From NCBI RefSeq assembly GCF_900109525.1, contig NZ_FOAN01000007.1, forward strand, positions 62,001 to 126,000: a stretch of 64,000 bases of DNA. Direction: 5' to 3'. The notes under the pieces are model-generated. The model did no database searches and was not told the DNA's origin. It saw nothing but the letters and a program-made list of their open reading frames with translations. The first letter of the stretch is position 1, and the number at the start of each line of letters is the position of its first letter. The translations under genes were made by a program, and so were the position numbers. The stretch comes from Allobosea lupini (GTDB lineage: Bacteria > Pseudomonadota > Alphaproteobacteria > Rhizobiales > Beijerinckiaceae). Below are positions 32,676 to 41,924 of this stretch, one piece after another.

Positions 32676-33923
32676 GTGAGTGACAACCAGGCCGCCATGG
32701 GCGGCTCCATCGCCCTATCCTCTCCGACCGAAGTCGACGGCAAGGCCCGCAAGGCGCTCTGGGGCGCCGCGATCGGCTATGCCATGGACGGCTTCGACCT
32801 GCTGATCCTCGGCTTCATGCTGCGGACGATCTCCGCCGACCTGCAGCTGACCCAGGGCCAGGCCGCCTCGCTCGTCACCGCCACGCTGATCGGCGCGGTG
32901 CTGGGCGGCATCGGCTTCGGCATGCTGTCGGACCGCATCGGCCGCGTCCGAGTCCTGACCTGGACGATCGTCCTCTTCGCCGTCTTCACCGGCATGTGCG
33001 CGCTGGCGCAGGGCTATTGGGACCTGCTGATCTACCGCACCATCGCGGGCCTCGGCCTTGGTGGCGAATTCGGCATCGGCATGGCGCTGGTCGCCGAAGC
33101 CTGGCCAGCGTCGAAGCGGGCGCGCGCCTCCTCCTATGTCGGCCTCGGCTGGCAGGTCGGGGTGCTTGCCGCGGCGATCGCGACCCCGATCCTGCTGCCG
33201 ACGATCGGCTGGCGCGGCATGTTCGCCATCGGCATCCTGCCGGCGGTCGCCGCCTATTTCATCCGCCATTCCCTGCATGAGCCGGAGGTCTTCGTCGCCC
33301 GCAGCAAGGACCGGCCCAAGGAGTCGGCGCTGCGCCTGCTGGTCAAGGACTGGGACACGACGAAGCTGAGCCTCGGCATGGTCGTGCTCTGCTCGGTCCA
33401 GAACTTCGGCTATTACGGCGTGATGATCTGGTTGCCGAACTACCTGGCGACCCGCTTCGGCTTCGCCCTGACGCAGTCGGCCGTCTGGACCTCGGTGACC
33501 ATCGCCGGCATGGCGGTCGGCATCTACGCCTTCGGCCATATCGCCGACCGGATCGGGCGCCGCCCGGCCTTCTTCGGCTACATGCTCGGCGCGGCCGTGA
33601 TGGTCATCGTCTATTCGCGGCTGACCGACCCGTTCCAGCTCCTTGTCGCCGGTGCGGTGATGGGCTTCTTCGTCAACGGCATGCTCGGCGGCTATGGCGC
33701 GCTGATCAGCGAGCTGTTCCCTACCGCCGCCCGCGCGACGGCCCAGAACGTGCTGTTCAATATCGGGCGCGGCGTCGGTGGCTTCGGTCCGCTCGTGGTC
33801 GGGACGATCGCGGCGGCCTACAGCTTCGAGATGGCGATCGCCTTGCTGGCGACGCTCTACGTGCTCGACATCCTCGCCATGTGGTTCCTGATTCCGGAGC
33901 GGCGTGGCGCCGAACTCGCCTGA
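32676..33923 (+). CDS. MFS transporter, aromatic acid:H+ symporter-like
   Basis: 415 residues, 12 helices. AAHS/MHS-type motifs: GYAMDGFDLLILGFM in helix 1, GMLSDRIGRVRVL in loop 2-3, GLGLGGEFGIGMALVAEAWP in helix 4-5, GHIADRIGRRPAFF in loop 8-9. The start is a GTG at 32676 with GGGGA upstream; ATG 32697 is an alternative. It begins the operon with pyrK, pyrD, amidohydrolase and pyrE (16 bp gap), so a pyrimidine-related acid such as orotate or dihydroorotate is the likely cargo (inference; dicarboxylate and aromatic acids are commoner cargo in the family). Confidence 0.9.
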   Translation: MSDNQAAMGGSIALSSPTEVDGKARKALWGAAIGYAMDGFDLLILGFMLRTISADLQLTQGQAASLVTATLIGAVLGGIGFGMLSDRIGRVRVLTWTIVLFAVFTGMCALAQGYWDLLIYRTIAGLGLGGEFGIGMALVAEAWPASKRARASSYVGLGWQVGVLAAAIATPILLPTIGWRGMFAIGILPAVAAYFIRHSLHEPEVFVARSKDRPKESALRLLVKDWDTTKLSLGMVVLCSVQNFGYYGVMIWLPNYLATRFGFALTQSAVWTSVTIAGMAVGIYAFGHIADRIGRRPAFFGYMLGAAVMVIVYSRLTDPFQLLVAGAVMGFFVNGMLGGYGALISELFPTAARATAQNVLFNIGRGVGGFGPLVVGTIAAAYSFEMAIALLATLYVLDILAMWFLIPERRGAELA

Positions 33924-33939
33924 GCGCAGGGATTTCGTG

Positions 33940-34812
33940 ATGTCGATCCAACGCGATCAGTCGCTGGCGACACCCGTTGCCGCCATCGGCGGCGGGAGCT
34001 CTCCGGCACCGTGGAAGGCGACGATCGTCGCGGAGCTCGTCGAGGTCGTCCGCAACGAGGCTGTGAACGCCGAATATCGGCATCTCGTGGTGAACTGCGG
34101 CAAGGAGGCCGCGGCGGCCCAGCCGGGGCAGTTCTTCCAGCTGCTCTGTCCACAGCCGGCCGGCGAGCAGCCATTCCTGCGCCGGCCGATGAGCCTTTAC
34201 GGAGCCGATCCCGACAAGCGGCAGGTCGCGTTTCTCTACAAGGTGACCGGCGCCGGCACGCGCGGTCTCGATACGCTGAAGCCGGGCGACCGGCTCGACA
34301 TCATGGGGCCTCTCGGTGTCGGCTTCACGCTCGACCCGGCATGGCGCCACATCGTCGCCGTCGGGCGCGGCGCGGGACTGGCGACGCTCGCCCCGCTGGC
34401 CAGGGCGGCGAGGGCCAATGGCACGCAGGTGACGGCGGTCTTCAGCGCGAGGCGCCCGGAGCTGCTCGTCTCGGTCGAGCTCTTCCAGCGCCATGGTGCC
34501 GACGTCATCGCCGTCACCGACGCCGAGCAGACCAGCGGGCCCGCCAATGTCGAGCGCATTCTGCGCCGTCAGATTGCCGAGGGTCGCTGCGACGCCTTCT
34601 TCACCTGCGGCTCAAGCCGGCTGATGCGGGTGCAGCAGCGCCTGGCGCGCGAGTTCGGGCTGCCCGGCCAGGTCGCGATGGAGCAGCAGATGGCCTGCGG
34701 AATCGGGCTTTGCTACTGCTGCGTGCGCGACTTCAACGTCAACGGCGAGATCGTCAACCGGCGCGTCTGCTGGGACGGCCCGGTCTTCGACCTGATGGAG
34801 GCGCTGCCATGA
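33940..34812 (+). CDS. pyrK: Dihydroorotate dehydrogenase B electron-transfer subunit
   Basis: 290 residues. FAD-binding region RRPMSLYG (~residue 80), NAD region GRGAGLATLAPLARAA, and C-terminal [2Fe-2S] cysteines spaced C-x4-C-x2-C-x15-C in CGIGLCYCCVRDF...VC, as in PyrK. It carries electrons between PyrD and NAD+. The Rossmann glycine motif reads GRGAGLA rather than the more usual GGGIGxA. Its stop overlaps the pyrD start. Confidence 0.92.
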   Translation: MSIQRDQSLATPVAAIGGGSSPAPWKATIVAELVEVVRNEAVNAEYRHLVVNCGKEAAAAQPGQFFQLLCPQPAGEQPFLRRPMSLYGADPDKRQVAFLYKVTGAGTRGLDTLKPGDRLDIMGPLGVGFTLDPAWRHIVAVGRGAGLATLAPLARAARANGTQVTAVFSARRPELLVSVELFQRHGADVIAVTDAEQTSGPANVERILRRQIAEGRCDAFFTCGSSRLMRVQQRLAREFGLPGQVAMEQQMACGIGLCYCCVRDFNVNGEIVNRRVCWDGPVFDLMEALP

Positions 34813-35771
34813 GCGCGGCCGGAACGATCGACCTCTCCGTCAGGATCGGTGGGCTGACCCTGCGCAATCCGGTGATGCCGGCCTCGGGCACCTTCGCCGA
34901 GGGGCTGGAGAAGGTGATGGACTTCAACCGGCTCGGCGCCTTCGTCACCAAGACGATCACGCGCGAACTGCGCGCCGGCAATCCGCTGCCGCGCGTGGTC
35001 GAGCGACCGGGCGGGCTGATCAACGCCATCGGCATCCCCTCGAAGGGCGTAACCTATTTCATCGAGACGACCATGCCGCATTACGCGGCCTATGACACGC
35101 CGCTGGTCGTCTCGATCTCGGCCCCGACGGCGGAAGGCTTCGCCAGCCTCGCCGCCGAGCTCTCGATCCCCGGCATCGCCGCGATCGAGGCCAACATCTC
35201 CTGTCCGAACATCGAGGAGGACGGCAAGGCCTTCGCGATGCGGGCGGAATCGACTGAGAAGGTCACGCGCGAACTCCGTAGGGCGACAAAGCTGCCGCTC
35301 TGGGTCAAGCTGACGCCCAATACCGGCGACGTGCCGGAGGTTGCGCGCGCCGCCGAGGCGGCGGGCGCCGATGCGGTCGTGGTCGCCAACACCATCCTGT
35401 CGATGGCGATCGACCTCAAGAGCTTCAAGCCCTGCCTCGGCAACATCATGGGAGGGCTGTCGGGGCCGGCGATCAAGCCGATCGTGCTGCGCCAGGTCTT
35501 CCAATGCGCCAAGGCGGTGACAATCCCGGTGATCGGCTGCGGCGGCATCGCCACCGCCGAGGACGCGGTCGAGTACATGCTCGCCGGGGCCAGCGCGGTT
35601 CAGGTCGGCACCGCGACCTTCCTGCAGCCGGCGGCGATGACGACGATCATCGACGGGCTTGCGGCGTTTTGCCTGCGCCGCGAGATCCCGCGCGTCGCCG
35701 ACCTGATCCGGGGCGTCGTGATCGAGGAGGCCGACGAGCCCGATCTCGCCTGGCTGGACCCGGTCTCGTGA
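34809..35771 (+). CDS. pyrD: Dihydroorotate dehydrogenase, class 1B catalytic subunit
   Basis: 320 residues. TIM barrel with FMN signatures: PVMPASGTF, NAIGIPSKG, the catalytic Cys in ANISCPNIEEDG, WVKLTPN, GGLSGPAIKP and PVIGCGGIATAEDAVEYMLAGA. The Cys base (rather than Ser) and adjacent PyrK mark class 1B, which is NAD-linked and reversible. Most alphaproteobacteria make UMP with a class 2 membrane enzyme, so this is probably an accessory copy. Overlaps the following GTG start by 4 bp. Confidence 0.93.
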   Translation: MSAAGTIDLSVRIGGLTLRNPVMPASGTFAEGLEKVMDFNRLGAFVTKTITRELRAGNPLPRVVERPGGLINAIGIPSKGVTYFIETTMPHYAAYDTPLVVSISAPTAEGFASLAAELSIPGIAAIEANISCPNIEEDGKAFAMRAESTEKVTRELRRATKLPLWVKLTPNTGDVPEVARAAEAAGADAVVVANTILSMAIDLKSFKPCLGNIMGGLSGPAIKPIVLRQVFQCAKAVTIPVIGCGGIATAEDAVEYMLAGASAVQVGTATFLQPAAMTTIIDGLAAFCLRREIPRVADLIRGVVIEEADEPDLAWLDPVS

Positions 35772-37063
35772 GCGCGCAAGCGGCCGAGATGCGCAACGTC
35801 TTCAGCGGCGACGCGGGCGATCAGGCCCTTGCTGAAGCGCTGTTCGATGCCTTGCGCGAAGCGACGGGTGACGGGGTCGGCATCACGCGCGAGGCCTATA
35901 GCGAGCGCGAGTCGCTGGCGCTCGACCTCGTCGAGGCGAAAGCGCGCGAGCTCGGCTTCGCGACAGAACGCGATGCCGGCGCCAATCTCGTCGTCACGCT
36001 GCCGGGCCGCGAGCCGGAGCTGCCCTTCCTCGCCTGCGGCTCGCATCTCGATTCCGTGCCGCAGGGCGGCAATTTCGACGGTGCGGCCGGCGTCATCGCC
36101 GGGCTCGCCATCATCGCCCGCTTCAAGGAGGAGGGGTTCGTCCCGCGCCGGACGATCAAGGTCTACGGCCTGCGCGGAGAGGAAAGCTCCCGCTTCGGCC
36201 GGGCCTATATGGGCTCCAGTGCCCTGTTTGGGGCACTCTCCGCCGCCGATCTTGCCGTGCGCGACCATGCGAGCGGGCGCACTCTTGCGGAGTGCATGGC
36301 CTCCGTCGGCGTCGACATCGCCCGCGTCAAAAAGGGCGAGCCGCTGCTCGATCCTGCCACCATCGCGGCCTGGATCGAACTGCATATCGAGCAGGGGCCG
36401 GTGCTGGTCGCGCGGGATCTGCCTGTTGGAATCGTCACCGGCATCCGCGGCAACGTCCGCCATCGCGAGGTCGAATGCCTGGGCGAGGCCGGCCATTCCG
36501 GCGCGGTTCCGCGCTGGCTCCGGCGCGACGCGGTCTTCGCCACCGCCGAACTGGTAACCCATCTCGACCGGCACTGGCGCACCTTGCTGGAACGCGGCCG
36601 CGACGTGGTCGTGACCGCCGGCGTGCTCGGCACCGATCCGCAGGAGCACGCCATCGCGCGCATTCCCGGCACGGTGCGCTTCTCCTTCGAGGTGCGCAGC
36701 CAGAGCCGCGAGACGCTTGAGGCCTTCTACGATCTCTTCGTCTCGGAATGCGCCCTGATCGGCGAGGAAAGGGGGGTCGCGTTCCGTGTCGATCGCCGGC
36801 TCGAATCCGCGCCTGCCGTGATGGATGCCGGCTGGATCGCCAGGCTCAAGGCCGCCGCCCGCGATCTCGGCCTGCCCGACGAGGACATCCCGAGCGGGGC
36901 GGGCCATGATGCGGCGGTCTTCGCCAATGCCGGTATCCCCAGCGCGATGATCTTCGTGCGCAACCAGAACGGTTCGCATAATCCGGATGAGGCGATGGCG
37001 ATCGACGATTTCCTTGCCGGGATCGCGGTGATGCGGGATGCCATCAGGGAGGCGGTGCGATGA
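35768..37063 (+). CDS. M20-family N-carbamoyl-L-amino acid hydrolase/allantoate amidohydrolase-like
   Basis: 431 residues. Metal ligands stand in GSHLDSVPQGGNFDGAAGV, RGEESSRFG, ELHIEQGPVL and NGSHNPDEAM, the pattern of hydantoinase/carbamoylase enzymes (N-carbamoyl amino acid + water to amino acid + CO2 + NH3). Lying between pyrD and pyrE it might hydrolyse N-carbamoyl-L-aspartate (ureidosuccinate); ureidopropionate or allantoate are alternatives. GTG start overlaps pyrD; a later ATG at 35789 is possible. Confidence 0.9.
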   Translation: MSAQAAEMRNVFSGDAGDQALAEALFDALREATGDGVGITREAYSERESLALDLVEAKARELGFATERDAGANLVVTLPGREPELPFLACGSHLDSVPQGGNFDGAAGVIAGLAIIARFKEEGFVPRRTIKVYGLRGEESSRFGRAYMGSSALFGALSAADLAVRDHASGRTLAECMASVGVDIARVKKGEPLLDPATIAAWIELHIEQGPVLVARDLPVGIVTGIRGNVRHREVECLGEAGHSGAVPRWLRRDAVFATAELVTHLDRHWRTLLERGRDVVVTAGVLGTDPQEHAIARIPGTVRFSFEVRSQSRETLEAFYDLFVSECALIGEERGVAFRVDRRLESAPAVMDAGWIARLKAAARDLGLPDEDIPSGAGHDAAVFANAGIPSAMIFVRNQNGSHNPDEAMAIDDFLAGIAVMRDAIREAVR

Positions 37064-37740
37064 GCGCGAACGAGATCGGCCGCGAGGTCGCCGAGCTCCT
37101 GTTCAGGGCTGGCGCCATCCATGTCAGCCGCCAGCAGCCGTTCATCCTGGCCGCCGGCTGGGCGAGCCCGGTGTATGTCGATGTCCGCCTGCTGCTCGGC
37201 GATCCTGGCTTACGCCAGGCGGTCAGCGAGCTCGCTGCCCGCTATGCGGCCGCGACTTTTCCGCCGGGCAGCTTCGACGTGATCGCCGGCGCCGAGACAG
37301 CCGGCATTCCGTTCGCGGCCTGGCTTGCCGACAGGCTGGCGCTAAAGCTGCGTTATGTCCGCAAGCGCCCGCTCGGCATCGGCCGCAACGCCCAGGTCGA
37401 GGGCGGGCCGGTCGAGGGCCTGCGCGTCCTCCTGATGGACGACCTGACGACCGATGGCGGCAGCAAGCTCAATTTCGTGCGCGGCCTGCGCGCTGCAGGG
37501 GCTGAGGTCGAGCACGTCCTGACGATCTTCTACCACGACGCCTTCCCCAGCGCCGGCGAGCGGTTGAGAGAGGCCGGCCTGACGCTGCATGCCCTGGCGA
37601 ACTGGGGCGATGTCCTTCGGGCCGGGGCCGATAACGGCCTTTCGCCGGAGGATCGTGCCGAGATCGAGCGCTTCCTGGCCGATCCCGTCGCCTGGTCGAC
37701 CCGCCATGGCGGCCGTGCCCGCCTCGCGCCGCGCAACTGA
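37060..37740 (+). CDS. pyrE: Orotate phosphoribosyltransferase
   Basis: 226 residues. The PRPP loop VLLMDDLTTDGGSK (residues 123-136) is textbook, with IAGAETAGIPFAAWLAD and YVRKRPLGIGRNAQVEG for substrate binding. Makes OMP from orotate and PRPP. Overlaps the hydrolase stop by 4 bp. As part of this cassette it may feed imported or reoxidised orotate to pyrimidine nucleotides, or it may be the only pyrE of the cell. Confidence 0.93.
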   Translation: MSANEIGREVAELLFRAGAIHVSRQQPFILAAGWASPVYVDVRLLLGDPGLRQAVSELAARYAAATFPPGSFDVIAGAETAGIPFAAWLADRLALKLRYVRKRPLGIGRNAQVEGGPVEGLRVLLMDDLTTDGGSKLNFVRGLRAAGAEVEHVLTIFYHDAFPSAGERLREAGLTLHALANWGDVLRAGADNGLSPEDRAEIERFLADPVAWSTRHGGRARLAPRN

Positions 37741-37790
37741 GCCGCAATCCGCTCCACCCCACCCCGAGGCCGCGATCTGGCGGAGATGAC

Positions 37791-38096
37791 ATGAACGAGC
37801 TTCTGAACTGGCTGCAGCAGCAGAAGGGCAGCCTTCGCACCTATATCGAGTTCCAGGACCGGGCACTGGCCCTGCGCGCGAACGCGCCCGAGCAGGCTGC
37901 GCTGCTGCGCCTGCTCGCCGATCTCGCCGGCCGCTTCGTCGAGACCTATGATCGTCAGCCGCTGTCCGCCGGGATCGCCGCCCAGGCGCTGGATCGGCTC
38001 ACCGACTTTCTCGGCAGGGCCGTCGGCGGAAGCGCTGGCGACCCGGCGAGCCAGCTGGCATTGCTCAACAAGATCGGGACCAGCGAGCTCGCCTGA
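37791..38096 (+). CDS. Small protein of unknown function after pyrE
   Basis: 101 residues, acidic-to-neutral, helical, no signal peptide or membrane helix (MNELLNWLQQQKGSLRTYIE ... LDRLTDFLGRAVG). GGAG lies 5 bases before the ATG and it follows pyrE by 50 bp on the same strand, so it is likely the last gene of the operon. No family is recognised. Confidence 0.7.
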   Translation: MNELLNWLQQQKGSLRTYIEFQDRALALRANAPEQAALLRLLADLAGRFVETYDRQPLSAGIAAQALDRLTDFLGRAVGGSAGDPASQLALLNKIGTSELA

Positions 38097-38128
38097 TCGC
38101 GGGCGCGCCCCCTTCGTCGCTCTGCCTG

Positions 38129-38872
38129 TCAGTCCACCTGGACGTCTTCCGATCCGGCCCTGACCAGATAGGTCACGGCTCCGGCGCTCATCAAGGCGAG
38201 GCAGAACCAGGTCAGCACATAGACGAGATGGCTGTTGCGGAAGCTGACCTGGGTCATGCCGCCTTGCGGCAGCGGGCCGGGCTCGGCGCTGGCGTCGGCA
38301 TCGACGAAATAGGGGGCGACCTGGCCGAGCTGCCGCGCCGACGCGATCGCCGCCACGTCGCGCGAATACCAGCGGCCGGCTGCGGGATCGTTGCTGCGCA
38401 GGAAGCCGCCGCCGGGCTCGCTCAGTCTGAGAAGCCCGGTCAGTCTGGTCTCGCCTCCGGGCGTCTTGCGCCGTGCCTCGGGGGCACGCCTGTCCTCCGG
38501 CACGAAGCCGCGATTGACGAGGACGGTGAAGCCTGCATCGGCCCGGAACGGCGCCAGCACCCAGAAGCCGGGGCCGCGCTCGGTCACCGCCATGGTCAGC
38601 GTTTCGGCTGCGTCGAGATAGCGGCCCTGCAGGGTGACGCGGCGATATTCGTCCGCCTGGGCTGAGATCGCGGGCCAGTCCGCCGGGCCGGGTGCGGCGA
38701 CCGGCGCCGCCCGCAAGCGTTCCTCGACGCGGGCGATCAGGTCGAGCTTCCAGCTCCGCCGCTGGACCTGCCAGGCGCCGAGCCCGGCGCAGACGAGGGC
38801 GATCAGGCAGAGCCCGGCGATGAAGATCGCCCGAAAGGCGCCGCCGCGCCGTCGCTCAGCGCCGGCAGACAT
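38129..38872 (-). CDS. SURF1 family protein
   Basis: 247 residues. Two terminal membrane helices (FIAGLCLIALVCAGLGAWQVQRR near residue 15; YVLTWFCLALMSAGAVTYLV near the end) around a periplasmic domain with RVTLQGRYL, VNRGFVP and a C-terminal NxHxxYxLTWF motif, diagnostic for SURF1. Assists heme-copper oxidase assembly, and in cyo operons replaces nothing else known. The start was placed at the ATG 38872, 11 bp after cyoD; longer open frame overlaps cyoD. Last gene of the cyo operon. Confidence 0.92.
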   Translation of the reverse strand: MSAGAERRRGGAFRAIFIAGLCLIALVCAGLGAWQVQRRSWKLDLIARVEERLRAAPVAAPGPADWPAISAQADEYRRVTLQGRYLDAAETLTMAVTERGPGFWVLAPFRADAGFTVLVNRGFVPEDRRAPEARRKTPGGETRLTGLLRLSEPGGGFLRSNDPAAGRWYSRDVAAIASARQLGQVAPYFVDADASAEPGPLPQGGMTQVSFRNSHLVYVLTWFCLALMSAGAVTYLVRAGSEDVQVD

Positions 38873-38883
38873 ATGCCTTAGCC

Positions 38884-39273
38884 TCACATCCGGTGCATGT
38901 CCGGCATCATGTTGGCGTTGAGGTGGAACATCACCCAGAGCGAGCCGGCCAGCGCGATCGCGACGACGATGATCGTGAAGATCAACGCCAGCATGGTCCA
39001 CCCGCCCTCCGAGCGGCCATTCATGTGCAGGAAGTAGACCATGTGCACGACAATCTGCGCGGCGGCGAAGAGCATGATCACGATCGCCGTCAGGGTCGAG
39101 TCGCCGAGCACGTCGTTCATGACGAGCCAGAACGGGATCGCGGTCAGGACGACCGAGAGCAGGAAGCCGGTGACGTAGCCGCGCATGCTGCCATGCGCCG
39201 CGCCATGGGCATCGTGCCCGTCATGATGGGCGTCGTGATGGCCGCCCTGCGCCTCTGCCTGGTTCTGGCTCAT
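38884..39273 (-). CDS. cyoD: Cytochrome o ubiquinol oxidase subunit IV
   Basis: 129 residues. His-rich N-terminal segment ([19 protein letters not shown]) then three helices with [19 protein letters not shown] and [15 protein letters not shown], the CyoD signature. Start ATG 39273 overlaps the cyoC stop by 4 bp. Confidence 0.95.
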   Translation of the reverse strand: MSQNQAEAQGGHHDAHHDGHDAHGAAHGSMRGYVTGFLLSVVLTAIPFWLVMNDVLGDSTLTAIVIMLFAAAQIVVHMVYFLHMNGRSEGGWTMLALIFTIIVVAIALAGSLWVMFHLNANMMPDMHRM

Positions 39274-39902
39274 TTCAGCACGCCCATCAGGTAGACGAAG
39301 GTGAAGACGCCGATCCAGACGACGTCGAGGAAGTGCCAGAACATGGAAAGGCACATCAGCCGGCGCCGATTGGCCTCGATCAGCCCGTGCTTCGAGACCT
39401 GCGTCATCAGCACGCCCAGCCAGATCAGGCCGAAGGTGACATGCAGGCCGTGGGTGCCGACCAGCGTGAAGAAGGAGGAGAGGAAGGCGCTGCGCATCGG
39501 CGTCGCGCCTTCGTGGATCAGGTGGGCGAACTCGTAGAGCTCGATGCCAAGGAAGGCGAGGCCGAAGACGGCGGTGACGGCGAGCCAGCCCTGCACCGCC
39601 GCTTGCCGGCCCTTGTCCATCGCCAGCATGGCAAAGCCATAGGTGATCGAGGAGAACAGCAGCATGGCGGTGTTGACCGCGACCAGCTTCAGGTCGAACA
39701 GGTCGGCGCCGGATGGTCCCGCCGCGTAATTGCGCCCGAGCACGCCATAGGTCGCGAAGAGGACCGCGAAGACCAGGCAGTCGCTCATCAGGTAGAGCCA
39801 GAAGCCCAGCATGGTCGAGCCGCCCGGATGCGCGTGCTCTTCCTCGGTGACGTAGAATGCCGGGGCGGTGCCTGCGGCCTGCGCTGTCGCCTTAGCCATC
39901 AT
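39270..39902 (-). CDS. cyoC: Cytochrome o ubiquinol oxidase subunit III
   Basis: 210 residues, five helices. [22 protein letters not shown] and [15 protein letters not shown] match CyoC. Starts 7 bp after cyoB with GAGGGG before a double ATG (39902/39899). Confidence 0.95.
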   Translation of the reverse strand: MMAKATAQAAGTAPAFYVTEEEHAHPGGSTMLGFWLYLMSDCLVFAVLFATYGVLGRNYAAGPSGADLFDLKLVAVNTAMLLFSSITYGFAMLAMDKGRQAAVQGWLAVTAVFGLAFLGIELYEFAHLIHEGATPMRSAFLSSFFTLVGTHGLHVTFGLIWLGVLMTQVSKHGLIEANRRRLMCLSMFWHFLDVVWIGVFTFVYLMGVLK

Positions 39903-39909
39903 CCGCCCC

Positions 39910-41910
39910 TCAGGCCCGGGCCAGAAGCTGGGTCCGCGCATCTTCCGCCTGCACCACCTCGTCGGCGGGAATGTGGAAGTCGCGGTCGTAGTTGAAGGTA
40001 TGGATGATCACGGCGGCGAGCACGGCGACGAAGGAGAGCGCCGCCAGCCACCAGATGTACCAGATCAGGGCGAAGCCGCAGATCGTCGCCAGCCCGGCGA
40101 TGATCACGCCGGCCCCGGTGTTCCTGGGCATGTGGATCGGCCGGAAGCCGGCGAGCGGGCGGGTATAGCCGCGCTTCTTCATGTCGGCCCAAGCGTCGAG
40201 GTCGTACACGATCGGCGTGAAGGCGAAATTGTAGGCCGGCGGCGGCGAGGAGGTCGACCATTCCAGCGTGCGCCCGTCCCAGGGATCGCCGGTTGTATCG
40301 CGCAGCCGCTCGCGGCGCAGGATGCTGACGCCGATCTGGATCAGGAAGCAGGCGATGCCGAGAGCGATCAGCACCGCGCCGAGTGCCGCGATCACGAACC
40401 AGATCTGCAGCGAGGGGTCCTCGAAGCGGCTGAGACGGCGCGTCACGCCCATCAGGCCGAGGATGTAGAGCGGCATGAAGGCGACGTAGAAGCCGATCAC
40501 CCAGAACCAGAAGGAGAGGACACCCCAGAACCGGTCGAGCTTGAAGCCGAAGGCCTTGGGGAACCAGTAGGCGACGCCGGCGAAGACGCCGAAGACCACG
40601 CCGCCGATGATGACGTTATGGAAATGGGCGATCAGGAAGAGGCTGTTGTGCAGCACGAAATCGGCCGGCGGCACCGCGAGCATGACGCCGGTCATGCCGC
40701 CGATGACGAAGGTGATCATGAAGGCGAGCAGCCACATCATCGGCAACTCGAAGCGGATGCGGCCACGATACATCGTGAAGAGCCAGTTGAAGATCTTCGC
40801 GCCCGTCGGGATCGAGATGATCATCGTGGTGATGCCGAAGAAGGAGTTCACGCTGGCGCCCGAGCCCATCGTGAAGAAGTGATGCAGCCAGACCAGGTAG
40901 GACAGGATGGTGATCACCACCGTCGCATAGACCATCGAGGCGTAGCCAAAGAGGCGCTTGCCGCAGAAGGTCGAGGCCACCTCGGAATAGACGCCGAAGA
41001 TCGGCAGGATCAGGATGTAGACCTCCGGGTGGCCCCAGATCCAGATCAGGTTCACGTACATCATCGGATTGCCGCCGAGATCGTTCGTGAAGAAGTTGGT
41101 GCCGACATAGCGGTCGAGCGTCAGCAGGGCGAGGGTCGCCGCCAGGATCGGGAAAGTCGCGACGATCAGTACGTTGGTGCACAGCGACGTCCAGGTGAAG
41201 ACCGGCATCTTCATCATGTCCATGCCGGGCGCGCGCATCTTGACGATGGTCGCGATCAGGTTGACGCCGGACAAGGTCGTACCGATGCCTGCGATCTGCA
41301 GGCCCCAGAGATAATAGTCCATGCCTACCCCGGGCGAGTAGGCGGCCCCCGACAGCGGCGGATAGGCGAGCCAGCCGACCTTGGCGAACTCGCCGATGAA
41401 GAGCGAGGCCATGATCAGTACGGCGCCGCCGACCGTCATCCAGAAGCTGAAATTGTTGAGGAAGGGAAAGGCGACGTCACGCGCGCCGATCTGCAGCGGC
41501 ACGACGTAGTTCATCAGGCCGGTGACGAAGGGCATCGCCACGAAGAAGATCATGATCACGCCATGGGCGGTGAAGATCTGGTCGTAATGGTGGGGTGGCA
41601 GATAGCCCTCGTTGCCGGCGAAGGCGATCGCCTGCTGGCCGCGCATCATCAGCGCGTCGGCAAAGCCCCGCAGCAGCATGACGACGCCGAGGATCATGTA
41701 CATGATCCCGATCTTCTTGTGGTCCACGCTGGTGAACCAGTCGTGCCAGAGATAGCCCCAGAGCTTGTAGCGCGTAATCAGCGCCAGCAGCACGAGCCCG
41801 CCGAGCAGGACGACGGCGAAGGTCCCGATCAGGATCGGCTCGTGATAGGGGATCGCCTCGAGGGTGAAGCGTCCGAAGAGGAACTTCCACCAGTCGGGAT
41901 AGGAGGTCAT
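39910..41910 (-). CDS. cyoB: Cytochrome o ubiquinol oxidase subunit I
   Basis: 666 residues, full length. Heme-copper oxidase signatures: [22 protein letters not shown] (CuB His and cross-linked Tyr), LHHFFTMG, and [14 protein letters not shown] for the heme ligands. Transfers electrons from ubiquinol to O2 and pumps protons. Start ATG 41910 has AGGAGG-like sequence nearby; the same frame stays open far upstream without meaning. Confidence 0.97.
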   Translation of the reverse strand: MTSYPDWWKFLFGRFTLEAIPYHEPILIGTFAVVLLGGLVLLALITRYKLWGYLWHDWFTSVDHKKIGIMYMILGVVMLLRGFADALMMRGQQAIAFAGNEGYLPPHHYDQIFTAHGVIMIFFVAMPFVTGLMNYVVPLQIGARDVAFPFLNNFSFWMTVGGAVLIMASLFIGEFAKVGWLAYPPLSGAAYSPGVGMDYYLWGLQIAGIGTTLSGVNLIATIVKMRAPGMDMMKMPVFTWTSLCTNVLIVATFPILAATLALLTLDRYVGTNFFTNDLGGNPMMYVNLIWIWGHPEVYILILPIFGVYSEVASTFCGKRLFGYASMVYATVVITILSYLVWLHHFFTMGSGASVNSFFGITTMIISIPTGAKIFNWLFTMYRGRIRFELPMMWLLAFMITFVIGGMTGVMLAVPPADFVLHNSLFLIAHFHNVIIGGVVFGVFAGVAYWFPKAFGFKLDRFWGVLSFWFWVIGFYVAFMPLYILGLMGVTRRLSRFEDPSLQIWFVIAALGAVLIALGIACFLIQIGVSILRRERLRDTTGDPWDGRTLEWSTSSPPPAYNFAFTPIVYDLDAWADMKKRGYTRPLAGFRPIHMPRNTGAGVIIAGLATICGFALIWYIWWLAALSFVAVLAAVIIHTFNYDRDFHIPADEVVQAEDARTQLLARA

Positions 41911-41924
41911 GCTCGCCTCGCGGC

